Shown: in pieces, positions 7,368 to 14,157 of the stretch
Position numbering within the stretch: position 1 is the stretch's first letter
How the letters are laid out: every line of letters begins with the position of its first letter
Source of the DNA: a virus
DNA: 20,062 bases
Reading direction: 5' to 3' (one strand)
Virus record (IMG/VR): IMGVR_UViG_3300005095_000133
Location: 1-20,062 of that record
Position numbers and translations under genes: made by a program
Notes under the pieces: generated by a model
The model's database searches: none
What the model saw: only the letters and a program-made list of their open reading frames with translations
Told to the model about the DNA's origin: nothing

Positions 7368-7529
7368 TCACTGGCTCCGCATCGCGCCCAACAGGCTTAC
7401 CACCAGCAGCATCCCACCTGCTGCCAGCAGCCCCAAATCCATACCCCACCGCAGGCCCACGCCCGCGCTGGTCATGGCCCATCCTACGAAACCCATCACA
7501 TCGTAAACATCTACCTGCAACCGTTTCAT
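7368..7529 (-). CDS. Small membrane protein between TerL and portal
   Basis: A 53-aa ORF missed by length cut-offs: it starts MKRLQVDVYDVMGFVGWAMT and has a hydrophobic stretch DLGLLAAGGMLLVVSLLGAM near the C-terminus, ending RSQ. Its ATG overlaps the TerL stop as ATGA (7529/7526), and its TGA lies one base before the portal ATG, so it is tightly built into the packaging operon. One, perhaps two, membrane segments are predicted by eye. Small hydrophobic genes at this place are seen in several phages, but I know of no assigned function. Confidence 0.75.
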   Translation of the reverse strand: MKRLQVDVYDVMGFVGWAMTSAGVGLRWGMDLGLLAAGGMLLVVSLLGAMRSQ

Positions 7530-9079
7530 AGTGTCCGTATCCCTCGCGTCTCGTAAACCGACCCACCTTCCGCGGCGTGGCGCGTTGCCCTGTCCAGGGC
7601 CATGATGAGCGCCACCATCCCATCGATCTTTTCACGGCTCTTTTTCTTGTTCGGCTTCACATTGCCCGCGGGGTCAGTGTCCACCACCAGGTTATCAGCC
7701 ATCCACCGCAGCACCGGATGACCTCCGTGGGCTATTTTCCCTTCCAGGACCAAACGTAATAATTCTTTCGTGGGGGGGCTCATGCTACGAAAGCCCTGGC
7801 CGAACTGCACCATCGTGAAACCGCGCTCTTCCAGCGCCGTGCTGATTTGCACCGCGCCCCACCGGTCGAAGGCAATTTCCCGAATGTCGTACATCTCACC
7901 CAGGCGCTCGATTTCCGCCATGATGAAAGCGTAATCAATCACATTCCCCGGCGTCGCCGTGATGTAACCATCGCGCACCCAGGCATCGTAAGGCACTCGG
8001 TCACGCCGCGCGCGCTCGACGATGTTCTCTTCCGGAATCCAGAACCGCGACACCACCCGCCACAAATCGCCTTCCTCCCGCGGCGGAAAGACGATTTCGA
8101 AAGCCGCAATATCCACGCTGCTGGCCAGGTCGAGGCCGCCATAGCCCACCCAGCCCGCCAGGGCTTCTTCGTCCACCTCATGGGCGCACGCATTCCACGC
8201 CTCCATCGGCAGCCAACGCGTTTCCTGCTGCGTCCACTGGTTCAGGTGCAGCCGCCGGAAGGTGTTCTGATACGCCGGGCTTTGCTGCGCCCGCCGCGCC
8301 TCCCCGCGCAAGTATTCCCACTTCAAGGTGTGCCCCAGGCTGGGGTTGGCTTTCTTCCACACCTCTTCATCCAGCCAATCGTCATCTTCGTCTGCCGCCC
8401 AAATTGCTGGGTAGAAGGTATCGTCTTCGATGATGCCCTCAGCCACCTTGCGGGCGTACTCGTGTTGCTCCCAGCAAATGCTCTCGCGGTCATACCCCGC
8501 TGTGGTGATTGCAATCACCAGGGGCTGCCGCCGCGCGCCCGTGGCCGTTGTCAACACGTCCCACAACTCACGGTTGGGCTGCGCGTGCAACTCGTCGAAC
8601 ACCACCCCGTGGGCGTTGAATCCGTGTTTGGTGTAGGCATCCGCCGACACTACCCGATACACACTCCGCGTCGCCGGAACCACAATGCTGCGCTTGTAAA
8701 CCTCGCTCCGCGCCTCCAGCGCGGGGCTGGCTTCCACCATCTGCTTCGCCAGGTCAAACACAATCGCCGCCTGGTCGGTATCCGCCGCCGCGCTGTAAAT
8801 CTCCGCCCCCGGCTCATCGTCCAGGAACAGCATATACAGCGCCAAGCCAGCCGCAAGGTTCGACTTCCCGTTTTTCCGGGGCACCTCAATGTAAACCGTG
8901 CGATAGCGCCGCGTGCCGTCAGGCCGCTTCCAGCCGAAAACATCCCGCACGATCTTCTTCTGCCACGGCAGCAGCAGGAATGGTTGACCGGCCCACTCGC
9001 CCTTCACATGCACAAGCAGGCGCTCGAAGAATGCCACGGCCACCGCCGCGGCCTGTTCATCGAACCAATACTCAGCCAT
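7526..9079 (-). CDS. Terminase large subunit (TerL)
   Basis: The 517-aa protein is the packaging motor. N-terminal ATPase: adenine-binding LLPWQKKIV, Walker A VPRKNGKS (residues about 66-73), Walker B VVFDELHA (about D162, E163), and the coupling motif ITTAGYD. C-terminal RNase H-like nuclease: GGLDLASSVD (D317, D323), a middle IAFDRWGA, and KIDGMVALIMAL (D486). This set is typical of the HK97/phiC31-like terminase family that pairs with P27-type small subunits. I prefer ATG at 9079 (MAEYWFDEQ), preceded by GAGGA, over the upstream ATG; it overlaps the TerS end by eight bases. Confidence 0.96.
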   Translation of the reverse strand: MAEYWFDEQAAAVAVAFFERLLVHVKGEWAGQPFLLLPWQKKIVRDVFGWKRPDGTRRYRTVYIEVPRKNGKSNLAAGLALYMLFLDDEPGAEIYSAAADTDQAAIVFDLAKQMVEASPALEARSEVYKRSIVVPATRSVYRVVSADAYTKHGFNAHGVVFDELHAQPNRELWDVLTTATGARRQPLVIAITTAGYDRESICWEQHEYARKVAEGIIEDDTFYPAIWAADEDDDWLDEEVWKKANPSLGHTLKWEYLRGEARRAQQSPAYQNTFRRLHLNQWTQQETRWLPMEAWNACAHEVDEEALAGWVGYGGLDLASSVDIAAFEIVFPPREEGDLWRVVSRFWIPEENIVERARRDRVPYDAWVRDGYITATPGNVIDYAFIMAEIERLGEMYDIREIAFDRWGAVQISTALEERGFTMVQFGQGFRSMSPPTKELLRLVLEGKIAHGGHPVLRWMADNLVVDTDPAGNVKPNKKKSREKIDGMVALIMALDRATRHAAEGGSVYETRGIRTL

Positions 9080-9620
9080 CGCCGTCCTCATCCTCGCCGT
9101 CGCCACGCGTTTCTATAGAAACGCGCCCCTGCTCAACCTCATCCGCTGCCTGCGCCACCGCCGCAAACAGCATCTCCGCCAGCGATTTCCCGCCGCCACC
9201 CCCCGGCTGCACATGCACCCGCGCCCTGTCCGCGGGCGTCAACCCAAACCGTGCGGCATACTCCCGAAAGGCCTTGCTGTTATCCCGCCACACCTGCAAT
9301 AGCGGGTGTTTGCGCGGCAGCCCGCGCTCGTCCTCGGCAATCATGCCTTCCTGCTCTATCTGTCGCCATGCCTTGCTGGCCAGCGCCCAATGCTTCGCCA
9401 TAATCTCGAACGCGGGCACATCCGCGGCGGTCAGCAGTCCCATGTCCACCAGCGCCCGCGCAGCCTGGCGCCAAAACCGCGCCGCGTCCTTGTCCAATCC
9501 GCTCGGCACCCGCGGCGGTCGGCTCAACGCCTGGGCCGTAGGCTCCTCCGGCAACGCGCGCTTGCCCGGGTTCCCCTCCAACCGCTTCAACGCGGTGGGC
9601 TTCGGGGGCCTTCCCCTCAT
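9072..9620 (-). CDS. Terminase small subunit, P27 family
   Basis: The 182-aa protein opens with GRPPKPTALKRLEGNPGKR, the strongly conserved start of P27-family small terminases, followed by helices containing LTAADVPAFEIMAKHWALA and RFGLTPADRARV. It recognises the packaging site and delivers DNA to TerL. The start overlaps the HNH stop as ATGA, and the end overlaps the TerL start. The last 26 residues (EQGRVSIETRGDGEDEDGDG) are acidic and low in complexity. They contain the VSIET peptide encoded by the second palindrome copy, suggesting the repeat has been tolerated in a dispensable tail. Confidence 0.95.
   Translation of the reverse strand: MRGRPPKPTALKRLEGNPGKRALPEEPTAQALSRPPRVPSGLDKDAARFWRQAARALVDMGLLTAADVPAFEIMAKHWALASKAWRQIEQEGMIAEDERGLPRKHPLLQVWRDNSKAFREYAARFGLTPADRARVHVQPGGGGGKSLAEMLFAAVAQAADEVEQGRVSIETRGDGEDEDGDG
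9106..9125. repeat. Palindrome copy 2 (inside TerS gene)
   Basis: CGCGTTTCTATAGAAACGCG is a perfect 20-bp palindrome within the TerS C-terminal tail. Its 18-bp core equals the copy in the portal gene, and it is read in the same frame as VSIET in both proteins. Confidence 0.9.
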
Positions 9621-10084
9621 CGTTTCCGCTCCTGTGGAAATTCCGCGAATTTCGCGGGCATGTGCGCATGACTGCCGAACGGTCTCGCACTCTGGTTACC
9701 CAGAGATTTAGCCCCCCCTCCCCCCTGCGGGCGCCCGAACCCGCCGTCTTCCAGCGCCGTCTTGCGTGCGTGGCACGATTTGCACAGGGGTTGCAAGTTT
9801 TTGCGTGCGTGCGTGCCTCCCCGCGCCAACGGGACGATGTGATCCACCTCGGTCGCCAGCACCACTTCACCGCGCTCGGCGTGCTCCCCAAACGGATCTG
9901 CACAAAGCGGCTGCGATTTGAGTACTTGTAATCGTATCTTCCGCCAGCGCGCATCATAGCCGCGCCGTGCCGCACTCCCCCGCACCCGCTCCTGCTGGCG
10001 CGCGTGCTCCCGGCAATACGCCCCAACCTCGGCAAACCTGGGGCATCCCGAAACAGCGCATGGCCGACGCGGCTTCCTCGGCAT
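9617..10084 (-). CDS. HNH endonuclease (packaging-associated)
   Basis: The 155-aa protein carries a full HNH motif: EVDHIVPLARGG (D81, H82), then N96 in ARKNLQPLC, and a CKSCHARKT zinc finger partner (C101, C104, H105). An N-terminal Cys/His cluster (C9, C14, C24, H27) may form a second zinc site. HNH proteins beside terminase genes, such as HK97 gp74, take part with terminase in cos cleavage and head morphogenesis, and the ATGA overlap with TerS supports that role here. The C-terminal 45 residues are Gly/Ala/His-rich without recognisable fold. A homing endonuclease is less likely because the gene is built into the operon. Confidence 0.92.
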   Translation of the reverse strand: MPRKPRRPCAVSGCPRFAEVGAYCREHARQQERVRGSAARRGYDARWRKIRLQVLKSQPLCADPFGEHAERGEVVLATEVDHIVPLARGGTHARKNLQPLCKSCHARKTALEDGGFGRPQGGGGAKSLGNQSARPFGSHAHMPAKFAEFPQERKR

Positions 10085-10097
10085 CAGTCTGCTCCTC

Positions 10098-10433
10098 TCA
10101 CCACTTCAGCCCAAACATAGCATGAGCAAGCCACAGCCCAATACTGCTAAACAGGCTTATTGCCACAGCCCACAACGCTCGTTGTGTGCCGTTCAACACT
10201 CGTTTGATATCCCGCATGTCGTCCACCATACCGGGTTTTTCTCGCCCGCCATCCTCGCCGAACAACACCCGACGGTGCTTCTCCATCTCTTTTTCCAGTG
10301 CGCTCACGCGGCCATCCATCAGCCGCAGGGTCGTTTTCATGTCTGCAATGCCCGAAGCGATAACATCCAAACGCTCGAACATCGCATCCATGCGGCGCAT
10401 CATCTCAGCATTGGTTACTCGTTGCCCGCTCAT
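10098..10433 (-). CDS. Coiled-coil protein with C-terminal membrane anchor
   Basis: The 111-aa product, read from MSGQRVTNAEMMRRMD, has heptad-like helices (RRMDAMFERLDVIASGIADM, then GRVSALEKEMEKHRRVL) and a membrane segment near residues 87-107 (LWAVAISLFSSIGLWLAHAMFG, key part AISLFSSIGLWLA). The layout recalls XhlA-type phage membrane proteins and Mu/lambda spanin-like or holin accessory proteins, but I cannot assign a family. I chose ATG at 10433 because AGAGGGG precedes it and the longer upstream start would read through the frame of the 39-aa gene. It is followed by the HNH gene 13 bases downstream. Confidence 0.75.
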   Translation of the reverse strand: MSGQRVTNAEMMRRMDAMFERLDVIASGIADMKTTLRLMDGRVSALEKEMEKHRRVLFGEDGGREKPGMVDDMRDIKRVLNGTQRALWAVAISLFSSIGLWLAHAMFGLKW

Positions 10434-10524
10434 ACTCACCCCTCTTGCTCCGCTTCTTGGAAAACTCCACCATGCCGAAGACCAACGCCAGAAAATTGAT
10501 GCCATTCACAACTATGTCGCCCAT
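10405..10524 (-). CDS. 39-aa single-pass membrane peptide
   Basis: A short ORF begins ATG at 10524 after a strong GGAAGGAGCAGAACG leader. The product starts MGDIVVNGINFLALVFGMVE and ends in a basic, polar tail (FSKKRSKRGEYERATSNQC). One hydrophobic helix spans about residues 4-20, with basic residues on the following side. It overlaps the next gene by 29 bases in another frame. It is the first gene after the intrinsic terminator at 10,571-10,615, so it is a candidate first late gene. Function is unknown; holin-like roles for such peptides are possible but unsupported. Confidence 0.65.
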   Translation of the reverse strand: MGDIVVNGINFLALVFGMVEFSKKRSKRGEYERATSNQC

Positions 10525-10570
10525 CGTTCTGCTCCTTCCTTCTCTGTGACTATACGAACCGACTTAACGC

Positions 10571-10615
10571 AAAACCGCCCGACCGCGCTCAACATTATTG
10601 AGCACAGTCGGGCGG
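10571..10615 (-). terminator. Strong intrinsic terminator between early and late genes
   Basis: Reading leftwards, CCGCCCGAC (10615-10607), TGT, GCTCAA, a TAATG loop, TTGAGC, GCG, GTCGGGCGG (10583-10575) forms a 9+6-bp interrupted stem followed by TTTT (10574-10571). The zinc-ribbon gene's TAA stop falls in the loop. Read rightwards there is no T-run, so it acts on leftward transcripts. It separates the early block from the packaging/head genes, which start only 47 bases further on. Confidence 0.85.
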
Positions 10616-10873
10616 CAAACTCCGACCTTTCGCCATTCCCCGCGGGGTTGGCCCGCGGGTGTCTTCCTTCCTTTCTATTATACCACGTTTTCCCAGCCGC
10701 CGCTCCGGTTTTCTTCCTGCCGTCCAATGCCATCGAAACCCGCAATGCTCACAGGTTCCATCAGCATGATACAGCCTCATCGTCCCTACCACCATTCTCC
10801 ACTCTCTCCCTGACCATATCGCTGTCCCTATCTCCCTCCCGCATCCCGGACAATATAGCCTCATCGTCTTCAT
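10595..10873 (-). CDS. Zinc-ribbon protein
   Basis: The 92-aa product from MKTMRLYCPGCGREIG has two knuckles, CPGC (C8, C11) and CEHC (C41, C44), about 30 residues apart, the spacing of a small zinc ribbon; the second is followed by GFRWHW. The last 40 residues are basic and Pro/Arg-rich and may be disordered. I chose ATG at 10873 because GGAGGGGCAGGG lies directly before it and upstream residues in this frame are repeats of V and C from the GT-rich leader. Phage zinc ribbons often bind nucleic acid or RNA polymerase; a regulatory role at the adjoining terminator is conceivable but not shown. The gene ends inside that terminator. Confidence 0.65.
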   Translation of the reverse strand: MKTMRLYCPGCGREIGTAIWSGREWRMVVGTMRLYHADGTCEHCGFRWHWTAGRKPERRLGKRGIIERKEDTRGPTPRGMAKGRSLPPDCAQ

Positions 10874-10888
10874 CCCTGCCCCTCCCCG

Positions 10889-10981
10889 AAAAAAACACAC
10901 ACAAACACACTCACACCCACGCGCGCACACACACGCACTAACCACACCCAACCACTACCACATACACACAACACACACACT
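10889..10981 (-). repeat. GT-rich (CA on plus strand) low-complexity leader
   Basis: About 90 bases consist almost wholly of CA/AC steps on the plus strand, with CGCGCG and CACACACG alternating stretches. Transcribed leftwards this gives a GU-rich RNA between the HTH gene stop (10984) and the zinc-ribbon start. No ORF with a plausible start is supported. Alternating purine-pyrimidine DNA of this kind can adopt Z-form or slip. Confidence 0.8.
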
Positions 10982-10983
10982 CT

Positions 10984-11487
10984 CTAATGGAGGGGATCGG
11001 AATTCATATCGCTCTCGCCCCCCTCCCCATCGTCGAAGCCCACCACGCGGCCCATCGCCCGGAAGATCATCTGCGCCGCCTCGCGCCCGTCTTCCGTGCG
11101 TCGCGCCCGACTCACCGCCACGCCCAACGCATCCCACGCCCATTGCCGCAAATACACCCGCCGCTTCTCGACCTTGAACGGGCCGATAGAAACCGCGTAT
11201 TTCTGCAGATACCTCTTCACCGTGGCCGTGCTCACCCCCAGCCGGTAAGCCGTCTCGCTCATCGCCTGCTGCACGCTCATGCCCTCTTCTCTGGCAAAAA
11301 TAGCCAGCATCACCAGCATCGCACCCAGCAACCGCACAAATCTTTCTTCCGTCGCGGTGCTGAACTCCATGATGTCGAACAACTTCAACGCCCCCAAACC
11401 GCCCATCTGCATCGGGAAGAACCGCCGCAGCACCTCCTCCGGGCGTGCCTTCTTCTGCTTCTTGTCCTTCTGCTGTTGCTTAGCCAT
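10984..11487 (-). CDS. Helix-turn-helix protein, possible phage regulator
   Basis: The 167-aa product starts with a very basic MAKQQQKDKKQKKARPEE segment, a helical middle (ERFVRLLGAMLVMLAIFAREEG), then a likely HTH at about residues 70-97 (SVQQAMSETAYRLGVSTATV, KRYLQKY) followed by KVEKRRVYLRQW that could be the wing. The C-terminus is acidic. ATG at 11487 follows AAGGAGGAAGAC. As the last substantial early gene before the terminator and late genes, it may regulate late transcription, like the late activators of other phages; this is inferred from position only. I do not recognise a named family. Confidence 0.7.
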   Translation of the reverse strand: MAKQQQKDKKQKKARPEEVLRRFFPMQMGGLGALKLFDIMEFSTATEERFVRLLGAMLVMLAIFAREEGMSVQQAMSETAYRLGVSTATVKRYLQKYAVSIGPFKVEKRRVYLRQWAWDALGVAVSRARRTEDGREAAQMIFRAMGRVVGFDDGEGGESDMNSDPLH

Positions 11488-11641
11488 GTCTTCCTCCTTT
11501 GTTCAAAATAATTTCGGCTGCCTGGCCAACCGCCAGGCCCAGGCCACGCATTCCTATCACCACAACTGCAATTGCCTGGGAACTGGCTGGCGTTCCTTGC
11601 CAGCGTCTTCCGGCGGTTTGTTCGTCCATTGACGCGCCCAT
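11480..11641 (-). CDS. Possible 53-aa small membrane protein
   Basis: This ORF begins MGASMDEQTAGRRWQGTPAS and continues with the apolar stretch QAIAVVVIGMRGLGLAVGQA, ending AEIILNKGGRHG. It overlaps the 3' end of the 89-aa gene in another frame and its TAA overlaps the start of the HTH gene, filling a gap that otherwise has no gene. The apolar region is interrupted by an Arg, so membrane insertion is uncertain. No strong Shine-Dalgarno precedes either ATG (11641 or 11629), so expression may depend on coupling. Treat as tentative. Confidence 0.4.
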   Translation of the reverse strand: MGASMDEQTAGRRWQGTPASSQAIAVVVIGMRGLGLAVGQAAEIILNKGGRHG

Positions 11642-11826
11642 GCCGGTGAATCGAAAAACGGATCCACACCCAATGCCGTCACACTAAATGCCCACGCATC
11701 CCAAACCGTTGGAAAATCAGCCAATATCATCTGTTCCTCATCCCGCCATGCCGGGACTTCTGGGGCATTGGGGAAAACATGCAAACAAACGCCATCGTGC
11801 GGCGAGCAACTAACACGAACCAACAT
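11557..11826 (-). CDS. Small phage protein of unknown function
   Basis: The 89-aa product reads MLVRVSCSPHDGVCLHVFPN and continues with acidic and aromatic residues (WRDEEQMILADFPTVWDAWAF). ATG at 11826 is preceded by AAAGGAAAGTGGCT, a good Shine-Dalgarno, which makes it a better choice than the ATG two codons upstream. No membrane segment or metal motif is evident beyond the two N-terminal Cys and His. I do not recognise the family; it is supported as a gene by its start signal and its place in a continuous leftward row. Confidence 0.6.
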   Translation of the reverse strand: MLVRVSCSPHDGVCLHVFPNAPEVPAWRDEEQMILADFPTVWDAWAFSVTALGVDPFFDSPAWARQWTNKPPEDAGKERQPVPRQLQLW

Positions 11827-11869
11827 AGCCACTTTCCTTTGGTCATCTGACCATCACAATGCTGGATAC

Positions 11870-12403
11870 TCACCATACTAACCAAACTGGTTGCACTGCT
11901 ATAACAACAATTCCGCTGATAATTAGAATAAATATTACTGCGGCAATACTTACATACTCTGCCTTTTCCAAATTAGCTCTTTTGTTGGCTTCAACCGAGT
12001 CCAAATAAGTGCTAATCAATATCCTGTAGGCCTCCCCTTCTTCCTTTTGTAAAAGATGAGTATGAAGGTCATCCCAGTTCGTAGCAATAGCATTCTTGTA
12101 TCTCCGAGGGCGTAGAGCCATGAGGCACGCCCCTGCCAACGCCAGATAGGCCAACACAAAAGCCAATAACATCAGATCCGAACGAAACTGCGACAGCATC
12201 CCACCCCCAATAACGACGCTCCCCGCCAAAAGAAGCGCCATCGCCTTGAAATCCAAGACATTGGCGGCTTCCTCATATTGATCAAACACGCGCCGCAGTT
12301 CCTCTATCGCTAACTTCTCCAATCCCATATCGCCTCCAAGCTGATACGGATTCCCAGCAATCCGCTCCAGCGGAACCCAAACCACACGCCTGCGCTCATC
12401 CAT
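11870..12403 (-). CDS. Three-TM membrane protein, Pycsar-effector/SLATT-like layout
   Basis: The 177-aa protein has an N-terminal amphipathic helix (LEKLAIEELRRVFDQYEEAA), TM1 about 53-71 following DFKAMALLLAGS, TM2 about 76-97, a soluble helical stretch (NWDDLHTHLLQKEEGEAYRI, LISTYLDSVEANKRANLEKA), and TM3 about 150-172. This arrangement - helix ending in a 'D.KA' entry into TM1, hairpin, then cytosolic helices leading into a last TM - resembles the membrane effectors of Pycsar and SLATT-type defence systems. No cyclase gene is adjacent. ATG at 12403 follows GAGGAGG and overlaps the previous gene by eight bases. In a phage it may act in superinfection exclusion. The family call is by layout only. 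Confidence 0.65.
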   Translation of the reverse strand: MDERRRVVWVPLERIAGNPYQLGGDMGLEKLAIEELRRVFDQYEEAANVLDFKAMALLLAGSVVIGGGMLSQFRSDLMLLAFVLAYLALAGACLMALRPRRYKNAIATNWDDLHTHLLQKEEGEAYRILISTYLDSVEANKRANLEKAEYVSIAAVIFILIISGIVVIAVQPVWLVW

Positions 12404-12758
12404 CGGCTTGCCTCCTCGTGGAGATTGCCTTCTCAAGAATATACATGAGCCGTTCCACGATTTCCTTCAAATCATCCCTGTTGTGCTCCACCGCACGCAG
12501 TGCGCCCGCCGACCCGCTACCCTCCGATGGTCGCAAGTGGCAATCCCACAGGCTATCCATTAATTCTTGCGCGCTCCAAATCGGAATTTCGAGCGCTTCG
12601 AAGTCAACACCCGCCCGCGCGTTGCGCTCCACCGTCGTAAATTCCATGTTTGTAAGCACCGCAATGCGGTCGTCGGGAAGTTCCTCGTAAAAATAAATTC
12701 TGATAGCCTCTTTGATTGGAACAGGCTCTGCTGCCACTCTCAATTTGCCTTTCCACAT
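12396..12758 (-). CDS. Conserved-looking phage protein (RPSEGSGSAG motif)
   Basis: The 120-aa product contains PIKEAIRIYFYEELPDDRIA, then LWDCHLRPSEGSGSAGALRA and a C-terminal helix HNRDDLKEIVERLMYILEKA. A similar 'LW..G.RPSEG.GSAG...A...HL.DMR' motif is familiar to me from phage and prophage proteins of unknown function, so I regard it as a phage gene; this is from memory and not checked. ATG at 12758 follows GGAAGG. Its end overlaps the start of the three-TM membrane protein gene by eight bases, so the two are probably translated together. Confidence 0.7.
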   Translation of the reverse strand: MWKGKLRVAAEPVPIKEAIRIYFYEELPDDRIAVLTNMEFTTVERNARAGVDFEALEIPIWSAQELMDSLWDCHLRPSEGSGSAGALRAVEHNRDDLKEIVERLMYILEKAISTRRQADG

Positions 12759-12784
12759 AACACACCTTCCCTCATCTTGACTGT

Positions 12785-13225
12785 TTAGTGCAATACTCTC
12801 ATGAACATCATTACAAAAAGAACCACAAAAACGGCAATTGTCATTCCGATAACCAGATAGTTTTTCCTCTCATCATACAATGGCCCTACTGGCATATGTT
12901 CTGGTTTCGAAACCGCAATGCCCTGCCGTGCTACCCAATTGAGAATTCGTAAAACCTCCTCCGCACTCTGATAGTCCAAAACCCCCATCTTCTTCTCGTC
13001 TTCCCCGGCCCACGGCGGCAGAATATATGTGCCAGCAGCATCCCAAATAACCACCTCAGCAGTCTGCGAGCCCCTCTTCCCCGCTTCCATGTCTGCACGA
13101 ACGGGGTCATCATAACATTCGACGCTCTTATTGCTACACTCATTATCTATGCCAAACTGCACAGATACTGTGTAACCGTTCTTGAATGTAATCCAGAACC
13201 CCTTTCCATTTGTAATCTTGAACAT
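12785..13225 (-). CDS. Beta-domain protein with C-terminal membrane anchor
   Basis: The 146-aa product begins MFKITNGKGFWITFKNGYTV then SVQFGIDNEC and later SQTAEVVIWDAAGTYI, a beta-rich domain whose 'G.GF...F.NGYTVSVQFG' and 'G..TAEVA.W' pattern recurs in phage and actinobacterial proteins of unknown function. A helix (YQSAEEVLRILNWVARQG) follows, then a single TM at about 122-143. ATG at 13225 comes after GAGGAGG; the upstream ATG two triplets into MRRKRL lies within that Shine-Dalgarno. The protein should be anchored with its beta domain in the cytoplasm (no signal peptide). Role unknown. Confidence 0.75.
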   Translation of the reverse strand: MFKITNGKGFWITFKNGYTVSVQFGIDNECSNKSVECYDDPVRADMEAGKRGSQTAEVVIWDAAGTYILPPWAGEDEKKMGVLDYQSAEEVLRILNWVARQGIAVSKPEHMPVGPLYDERKNYLVIGMTIAVFVVLFVMMFMRVLH

Positions 13226-13268
13226 CAGTCGTTTCCTCCTCATTTAGCCGCGTCCGGTGCAACTGGAG

Positions 13269-13523
13269 TTAGCCAGCATCCTCTTCTGGAACAAGATTTG
13301 CCATTGCTGACAATACTGGCTCAAACGCGTCCACAATCTGCTCAACCAAGCCCATCACTGCTTTGGCGAACTCGCGTGATGCTGCTACAACTGTATTTGC
13401 AGATGCGGTAAGTTGCAACAAAAACTCCCGCTGCTCCTCCGGCGTGAGGGCGTCATACCATGCCACAATGTCGCCTCCCTCGCGCTTCAGGTCAATTGCC
13501 TGCTGCAACAACGTATTAGGCAT
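13269..13523 (-). CDS. Small helical phage protein
   Basis: The 84-aa product from MPNTLLQQAIDLKREGGDIV is helical, with WYDALTPEEQREFLLQLTAS followed by a longer helix (ANTVVAASREFAKAVMGLVE) and an acidic end. I use ATG at 13523 because AGAGGAGG stands six bases before it. The frame also continues upstream to a GTG at 13610 that overlaps the stop of the next gene; that longer form (113 aa) is possible but has only a weak AAGGG. I do not recognise the family. Confidence 0.65.
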   Translation of the reverse strand: MPNTLLQQAIDLKREGGDIVAWYDALTPEEQREFLLQLTASANTVVAASREFAKAVMGLVEQIVDAFEPVLSAMANLVPEEDAG

Positions 13524-13602
13524 AGACGCCTCCTCTGCCAGCGACGTGCTGGCTAACGCTTGCGTCACCGGCTCGCCGAAGGCGAGTCCGGTGAACGCGG
13601 GG

Positions 13603-13821
13603 TTAGACACGCCCTTCGCTCAAAGTCTCAATATCATCATCCAGCATTTCCACGACGGCCTTGATAGAGAATAAGATGGGGTACTCTATCACATCCTGCC
13701 CCAAAATGTTCTTTTTGCCAACGGCGAACTCGTCGGGCAATTCTCTTTGCATGGCCATGACCGCATCACTGATGGCATCACGGTATTTTGTGAGCAGGAG
13801 TACCAGTTGCTCGTTTGTCAT
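13603..13821 (-). CDS. Small acidic helical phage protein
   Basis: The 72-aa product (MTNEQLVLLLTKYRDAISDA...) is mostly helical and acidic and ends DDDIETLSEGRV. ATG at 13821 follows AAAGGAGCAAGGCG, a strong start signal. A short hairpin GGCAC-TCC-GTGCC lies just upstream of the Shine-Dalgarno. There is no recognised domain. The gene is supported by its start signal and place in the operon. Confidence 0.65.
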   Translation of the reverse strand: MTNEQLVLLLTKYRDAISDAVMAMQRELPDEFAVGKKNILGQDVIEYPILFSIKAVVEMLDDDIETLSEGRV

Positions 13822-13904
13822 CGCCTTGCTCCTTTCGGCACGGAGTGCCTAACTATTTTTAAGCGACCAATTCGCCGCATAACACCGCCCGCGGCGGCAA
13901 AAAC

Positions 13905-13932
13905 CGACTAAACGACCACACGACTAAACGAC
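13905..13932 (-). repeat. Direct repeat CGACTAAACGAC, two copies
   Basis: The 12-mer occurs at 13905-13916 and 13921-13932, i.e. with 16-bp periodicity, over the stop of the 77-aa gene and the start of the 102-base gap before the next gene. The rest of the gap (13822-13904) holds a CCGCC-GCG-GGCGG stem without a T-run and nothing else recognisable. It could be a protein-binding site or chance. Confidence 0.5.
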
Positions 13933-14157
13933 TACCCTCACCCACTCACTCAACATCACCCGAACCCGCGCCGCAGGCGCCCAAAATGCCCGCCCCCCTC
14001 CCATCAAAGGCCTCACCCTCACTTCATCCATACGCTCACCCAAATGCTGCCCCAATACTTCCACCAAAAACGGCTGCTCGTCATGCTCCGGAATATACAG
14101 CGCCAATGGCATCAAGCCTCCCAGCGCCTCCCGGCCCCGTCTTGGCCATCCCGACAT
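13924..14157 (-). CDS. Small phage protein of unknown function
   Basis: The 77-aa product reads MSGWPRRGREALGGLMPLAL, then YIPEHDEQPFLVEVLGQHLG and a basic, Val-rich end. ATG at 14157 follows GAAAGGAGGCGGCAT, which is much better than the longer upstream start. It overlaps the preceding 95-aa gene by 77 bases in a different frame, an unusually long overlap even for phage. Its end runs into the CGACTAAACGAC repeat. No domain recognised. Confidence 0.6.
   Translation of the reverse strand: MSGWPRRGREALGGLMPLALYIPEHDEQPFLVEVLGQHLGERMDEVRVRPLMGGGRAFWAPAARVRVMLSEWVRVVV

Noticed and set aside
7847-9118. 423-aa plus-strand ORF opposite TerL, and other long plus-strand ORFs at 1071-1838, 1887-2735, 4006-5037 and 5645-6505
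   Set aside because: They are antisense to confidently identified phage genes, rich in His/Arg/Pro as expected for GC-rich shadows, and lack Shine-Dalgarno sequences and family features.
10512-10745. 77-aa minus-strand ORF in the zinc-ribbon region
   Set aside because: It runs in another frame through the zinc-ribbon gene and the whole terminator, with no Shine-Dalgarno.
13524-13610. GTG start at 13610 for the 84-aa gene
   Set aside because: Possible, but its ribosome site is weak while ATG 13523 has AGAGGAGG at ideal spacing.
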